A DNA stretch of 64,000 bases, taken from contig OX393582.1 in assembly GCA_947652605.1 (NCBI GenBank), positions 10,130,544-10,194,543 of the forward strand, written 5' to 3'. Source of the DNA: Elmis aenea (Eukaryota > Arthropoda > Insecta > Coleoptera > Elmidae). How positions within the stretch are numbered: position 1 is the first letter of the stretch; the number at the start of each line of letters is the position of its first letter. Shown in pieces: positions 60,051-64,000 of this stretch. The position numbers and the translations under genes were made by a program. Under the pieces are notes generated by a model, which saw only the letters and a program-made list of their open reading frames with translations, did no database searches and was not told where the DNA came from.

Positions 60051-60344
60051 TTGAACGATTGCATTAATTTTTTGACATCCTTTAAATGTTTTCTAACAAG
60101 GGAGGATCACGATATGTTGTCGCTAGAATCTGATCAAGGCTGTGTTTATTGCATCAAGAACATCAAAACTAAATGTTTTGCAGAGTTATACGTAGGTACC
60201 ACTGGCTATTTCCTTCGGAAAAATAGGAGAGTAACTGAAAGGTTGAATAATTATGGTAATTTTTGCGATCGCGTTGGCCATGAAACCATCAGAGATAAAA
60301 TCGAAATTCTTCTATTTACCAATGCGCGCATCCTTTGCAAGTAA
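60051..60344 (+). CDS. Open frame across the foldback element's left arm (hypothetical)
   Basis: A 97-residue frame of which all but the first 14 codons lie in the foldback arm. It contains DQGCVYCIKNIKTKCFAELY followed by VGTTGYFLRKNRR, a spacing that recalls the GIY-YIG nuclease core (G-V-Y ... Y-V-G-x-T). The right arm has the same frame, with LRKN, GNFCDRVGH and ARILCK conserved but with a stop at the Y-V-G position. The copies at 52790 and 63638 have a 4-bp deletion there that breaks the frame. It may be chance; function is unproven. Confidence 0.2.
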   Translation: MNDCINFLTSFKCFLTREDHDMLSLESDQGCVYCIKNIKTKCFAELYVGTTGYFLRKNRRVTERLNNYGNFCDRVGHETIRDKIEILLFTNARILCK

Positions 60345-60821
60345 AATGGTGCAAAGTTTTTGAAAAAATCTCAAACAGTTCCAGAGAAAAACGTCAATAA
60401 CGAAATCCCTGCAAAAGCGCTATGGTTTGAGAAGTTGTGATACATCTATTACAACTAGATTTATGCGACTGTGCAAGTCGTTTAACATAGGGAAAACAGT
60501 TTTTACAAGGACCTCGTTTTTCGCGTTTTTCTTCGAAACTGTTGAAGATTTTTCCAAAAACTCTGCACCATTTTACTTGCAAAGGATGCGCGCATCAGTA
60601 AATAGAGTTTCGATTGTATCTCTGACGGTTTTGTGACCAACGCGATCGCAAAAATTACCTTTATTATTCAACTTTTCAGCTTTTCTGCTATTTTTCCGAA
60701 GGAAATGGCCCGTAGCACGTACCTATAACTGTGCAAAACATTTAGATTTGTTGTTCTTGATGCAATAAACACAGCCTTGATCAGATTCTAGCGACAACAT
60801 ATTGTGATCTTTCCTGGTAAG
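60093..60821. mobile_element. Foldback element, copy 2, complete
   Basis: A near-perfect palindrome of about 730 bp. The left arm (60093 to about 60400) begins CTAACAAGGGAGGATCACGA. The right arm (about 60510-60821), read inverted, begins CTTACCAGGAAAGATCACAA. Both share TATGTTGTCGCTAGAATCTG, CAAGGCTGTGTTTATTGCAT, TTTTTGCGATCGCGTTGG and ATCCTTTGCAAGTAAAATGG. The loop is about 95 bp. The true outer end is probably CTTACCAGG. No target duplication is evident. Confidence 0.85.
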
Positions 60822-61126
60822 TCATAATGAGCTTTTTTCCTATAATTTTTTGTACTTGCAGGTACTTTAAAACAATTGTGTGATTTGTATACTACTGTAA
60901 AAATTTGTATTTTATGGTTATTGATATAAAACTTTATTATGGCGAAAAAAATGTCTTGATTATGACCTTTGAGAATGAGTCTCACTTATCTATAAAATCT
61001 TACGTGATTTATATTATTATTACATTAATTCAGTCAACAATGTGCGTCTGTCCTTAATTCGCTGTATAAAATATCCACTGATATAATTTGTTTTGTACTT
61101 TGGAGCATATTAAAAGAACTACATAA

Positions 61127-62231
61127 TGGGTAGTTCACACGGTGACATTTAAAGTCGCCACTTTTATGTCACCTTGTCAACTATCAAAAGTCGCGACTTT
61201 TAATGTCACGCAAAGTCGCGACATCGATTTGACAGTTCGGCATTCGACATAAGCCTACCATACTTTTATATTTTGACATAACAGACATAGGTTAGGTTAA
61301 CATAAAGTGACCAGACGTCCCGGATTGTGCGGGACAGTCCCAGATTTGAGTTGTTTGTCCCGCATTGAAAACTGTCCCGGAAAGTGTCCCGGATTGGTTA
61401 CGCAACATTTTAACCATTTTTGCAGTTGCACAAAGTTGCCATTAATTCATTAATACTAGATAGCGCTAACGTGTTTAATGCATTTTGAACCAGTTTTTTA
61501 ATTTCCAAATTCCTGACAATTTGGAACCTTCGGAAATCGCATTTTTTCGGGAATTGCCGACATCATCTTTATCATTTAATTTTCGTAGTACACCGGTAAA
61601 CAAATTTTATTTAGCAGCACTAAAATTAGCTAGTTAGGTATGTGATCTGATAAGCTGAAGCTGGTGTCGCGCGTGTATGTCTGGGGTTCTTTAAAACTAT
61701 CCGTGAGAGTTTTTTGTGATATTTTTTCCGGCAGTGCTGGCAATTAAAATAGGAAAATTTCTAAGAGGTACATTGCTTGTAGTACGTCTATTTCCTATTG
61801 TAAGTTCTAACGAGTTCAAAGTGCAATTTTCCCAATTTGGGAACAAGAAAGCGTAAAAAAATCCTGAGAACAGGCGGGAATTCACACTACGTTTAATGTT
61901 TTTTTTTTCTTTCTGGAACACGTCCCGCATTACAGCATAAAACATATGGTCACTTTAGGTTAACCTAACCTAATAACCTAATATACATTTGTTTGTCATC
62001 GATTTCGAATTTATCATGCCCTTTATAGATGTTCCAACGATTTTAGAGCATTATCAACAAATAGCAACTTCAAAATATGTAGTTGCTCTACAACACTCGA
62101 TGCTGCAATTACAAGAGCGGCCATTTTTATTTTGAAGTCGCGACTTTGAATTTTGGGTAGTTCACACGGTTACATTTAAAGTCGCAATTTTTGATGTCGC
62201 GACTTTAAATGTCACCGTGTTTAACTACCCA
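61127..62231. mobile_element. PIF/Harbinger-like element, carrying a hAT copy
   Basis: The left end TGGGTAGTTCACACGGTGAC (then ATTTAAAGTCGC) is mirrored by a right end whose inverse reads TGGGTAGTTAAACACGGTGA. It is flanked by TAA at 61124-61126 and 62232-62234; TWA target duplication plus a GGG-type end fits PIF/Harbinger. AAAGTCGCGACTTT palindromes lie inside both ends. The right end forms an extra 80-bp hairpin because an inverse copy of the terminus occurs at 62156-62180. No transposase. A hAT element is nested at 61302-61956. Confidence 0.82.
61302..61956. mobile_element. hAT-like element with GTCCCG repeats (655 bp)
   Basis: The left end ATAAAGTGACCAGACGTCCC and the right end, inverted AAAGTGACCATATG, are flanked by the exact 8-bp repeat AGGTTAAC (61294-61301, 61957-61964). 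GTCCCG and CGGGAC motifs recur near the left end (61316-61395), and GTCCCGC near the right. An 82-residue minus frame inside has no recognisable domain. It is nested in the Harbinger-like element. Confidence 0.85.
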
Positions 62232-62234
62232 TAA

Positions 62235-63339
62235 GTAAAGTTACGTTATAACATAATTATTAATTTTTAAACTTAATTAAGAAATGTAAAACATATCTTA
62301 AAATATTTAAGTTTTGAATATTTTATGTGTTTGATTGAGTACACCTGGTTTATTTATGTATTGTTTGTTTTTATTTTCAATTACCACGTTGATTAAACTT
62401 AACAAAAAAAAAGTATTGTAATAACTTACTATTTTTTTAAAGATAAATCTAACGACCCATACATCAGTGAAACGAGAAAAAATCTCTTTTTAATGAACAT
62501 ACCTATATCTCAAAAATTAAGAATGTTATAATTTTGATATATTATCTTCAACTTTTACGTAAAAATATCTATAGGGAGCATTTCAAATTTTTATTTTATC
62601 GTAGGTGTCTATAAAATTATTTACGTTGAAGAAAAGTCTATTTTGATTTTTTTTTAAATATTTAAAAAAGTTGAAGGTGTAAGTCAAATCTCAAAACTGC
62701 ATTAAATTCGTCTTGAATATCTGCCCAACTTTGCTATGTTTACCAATTATGTACCTCTTATAATAAATAACATACGTTTTGGTGCATTCATGAAACAAAT
62801 TAAACTATGCCATTACAGTTAGTAATTGTCTGTAAATTAGTGAAAGTGTCTCAGTAACGATATTCAGCGAATATATATCATTCCATTACATCTAAATAAG
62901 ACCTTTTATGGCGAAGGTGTAAAACGAAAGCTGAAAATGTCCGATTGCGGAGTTTACGACCGACCCTTGAATTTATGATCTTGAAAGTTACATAATAATA
63001 TTTCTGGTTGACGACCACCTGCTTGGGTTTAGCTGAGTTTTTAGCGCCTCATGTTGGGGTAGATTCATATCTACATGACGTCTTCCTATTTTATATTTAA
63101 AGACCCGTTGCTCAGCCAAATTTTGTCGAGTAGAAGCGTCGGAATAAATAATATATTCAATAGTTTTACCGCCATCGACGCAATATTTTTGCGTTTTCGG
63201 AGCCAAATGACCGGAAAGCAATTCCAATTCCATTTTCATCACGCCCTGTTGGATTTAAATACAGTCCATTTAGTAGGTATTGAGTATTGACTAACCGTGT
63301 TCCAATGCCCCGTATTTACTTTCTTTCTAATAAATAATA
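62235..63339. other. No recognised gene; one 84-residue frame
   Basis: The minus-strand frame 62988-63242 (contains EYIIYSDASTRQNLAEQRVF) is fairly protein-like and lies in less AT-rich DNA. I cannot assign it. An RNase H-type resemblance at YSDAS was considered but is too short to call. Confidence 0.35.
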
Positions 63340-63480
63340 TACAGGGTAGTCCACATGGAAGGGCCACTATTGGGATCTCGTAAACAGTAGGAGTTACAAA
63401 GAAGTTTGATTAAGACAAATTTTTCCGCTTTTTGAGACCTATTCAGTGATGCTTTAATGTTTAAAAAAAAATTCATAGCA
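63340..63480 (+). mobile_element. Long-TIR element head, family D, single arm
   Basis: TACAGGGTAGTCCACATGGA, then ATTGGGATCTCGTAAACAGT, follows the same head plan as families A-C (TACAGGGTG, a CAAATT-like block, then GGGATCTCG). The second arm is not seen before the foldback copy at 63638 or within the window. Confidence 0.55.
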
Positions 63481-63637
63481 CGCTAAATAATGAACAAATA
63501 TCAAAATGGGATTTTTTTTACATCAATAATAGCTCGGTTATACTTAATGGTAGAAAAATATTTTTTGGGAAAAAATTGTAGATTTTCTTTCGCACTGTTA
63601 AATAAAAACATTTATTTGTTTCAATATTGCGTTGATC

Positions 63638-64000
63638 CTTACCAGGGAAGGTCACGATACGTTGTCGCTAGAATTTGATTAAGGCTGTTTATTGCATCAA
63701 GAACATCAAAACTAAATGCAAAGTTATACGTGCCACTGGCCATTTTCTTTGGAAAAAATGGAGAAAAAACTGGAAAGTTGAATAATAAAGATAATTTTTG
63801 CGAGGGCTTTGGCCATGAAACCGTCAGAAACAAAATCTAAATTTTTCTATTTGCCAATGCGCGAATCCTTTGCAAGTAAAATGGTGCAAAGTTTTCGAAA
63901 AAATCTTGAGCGGTTCCAGAGAAAAACGCGAAAAACGAGGCCTTTGTAAAAACAATTTTCCCTATGTCAAACACCTACGCAAGTCGCATAGATATAGTTA
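63638..64000. mobile_element. Foldback element, copy 3, cut by the window end
   Basis: Begins CTTACCAGGGAAGGTCACGA and follows the left arm of the 60093 copy through TTTGCAAGTAAAATGGTGCA. It then continues in the form seen in the right arm of that copy (AAAAACGCGAAAAACGAGG, CCCTATGTCAAAC). So the consensus arm is at least about 360 bp long. The partner arm, if present, lies beyond 64000. Confidence 0.8.

Noticed and set aside
61284..61301. Interstitial telomere repeat tract
   Set aside because: Only two AGGTT-like units on each side of the hAT insertion; too short to call a telomeric array.
62988..63242. RNase H domain from the YSDAS motif
   Set aside because: A single short motif without the other catalytic residues is not enough; left as an unidentified frame.
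1..64000. CRISPR arrays, operons or bacterial regulatory sites
   Set aside because: No array of identical short repeats with spacers, no prokaryotic gene organisation; content is that of an animal genome.

Overview
This is a gene-poor, AT-rich window of eukaryotic nuclear DNA, almost certainly from an arthropod and most likely an insect. I find no host protein gene, rRNA or confident tRNA. Support for an insect source is indirect: a jockey-clade LINE with a poly-A tail, mariner and Tc1 transposase relics, piggyBac, hAT and Harbinger-like miniature elements, and the very frequent TACAGGGTG-type inverted-repeat ends that are common in insect genomes. The longer open frames that I can identify all belong to transposable elements (TEs).

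Layout. 1-9 kb: a long-inverted-repeat element (1674-3262) carrying a nested hAT miniature element, then a larger nested palindrome (5570-8345) holding a mariner deletion derivative and a retroposon, then a 222-bp piggyBac miniature element (8570-8791). 9-16.6 kb: mostly unique AT-rich DNA with a 16-bp minisatellite (12730-12885). 16.7-18.4 kb: a hAT-type element with an N-terminal transposase fragment and two retroposons inserted in tandem. 19-27 kb: several palindromic elements and duplicated long-inverted-repeat segments. 27.6-33.1 kb: small hAT elements with target site duplications and eroded LINE 3' parts. 33.7-35.2 kb: the best preserved LINE, a 5'-truncated jockey-like copy on the minus strand with one frameshift. 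37-42.8 kb: a palindromic element, two divergently oriented Tc1 relics, and a 1.2-kb element bounded by GATTTAAATC arrays. 44.6-47.3 kb: an uninterrupted LINE reverse transcriptase fragment and a separate LINE C-terminus. 47.4-64 kb: hAT-like elements with different palindromic arrays, a long eroded LINE (51471-53760) broken by a foldback element, a long-inverted-repeat element carrying a piggyBac copy, a Harbinger-like element carrying a hAT copy, and three copies of the foldback family.

How the parts relate. The window is a record of nested insertion. Several host elements are themselves inverted repeats, so the undamaged arm often shows the empty site for an insertion in the other arm. That gives exact target duplications and relative ages from one sequence. 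The most distinctive pattern is that many unrelated DNA elements (hAT-like, piggyBac-like, Harbinger-like) each carry a different, family-specific self-complementary motif close to the terminal inverted repeat. A second candidate of interest is the foldback family at 52.8, 60.1 and 63.6 kb, whose arm holds an open frame faintly resembling a GIY-YIG nuclease core. Calls were made by reading the sequence only; clade names are provisional.
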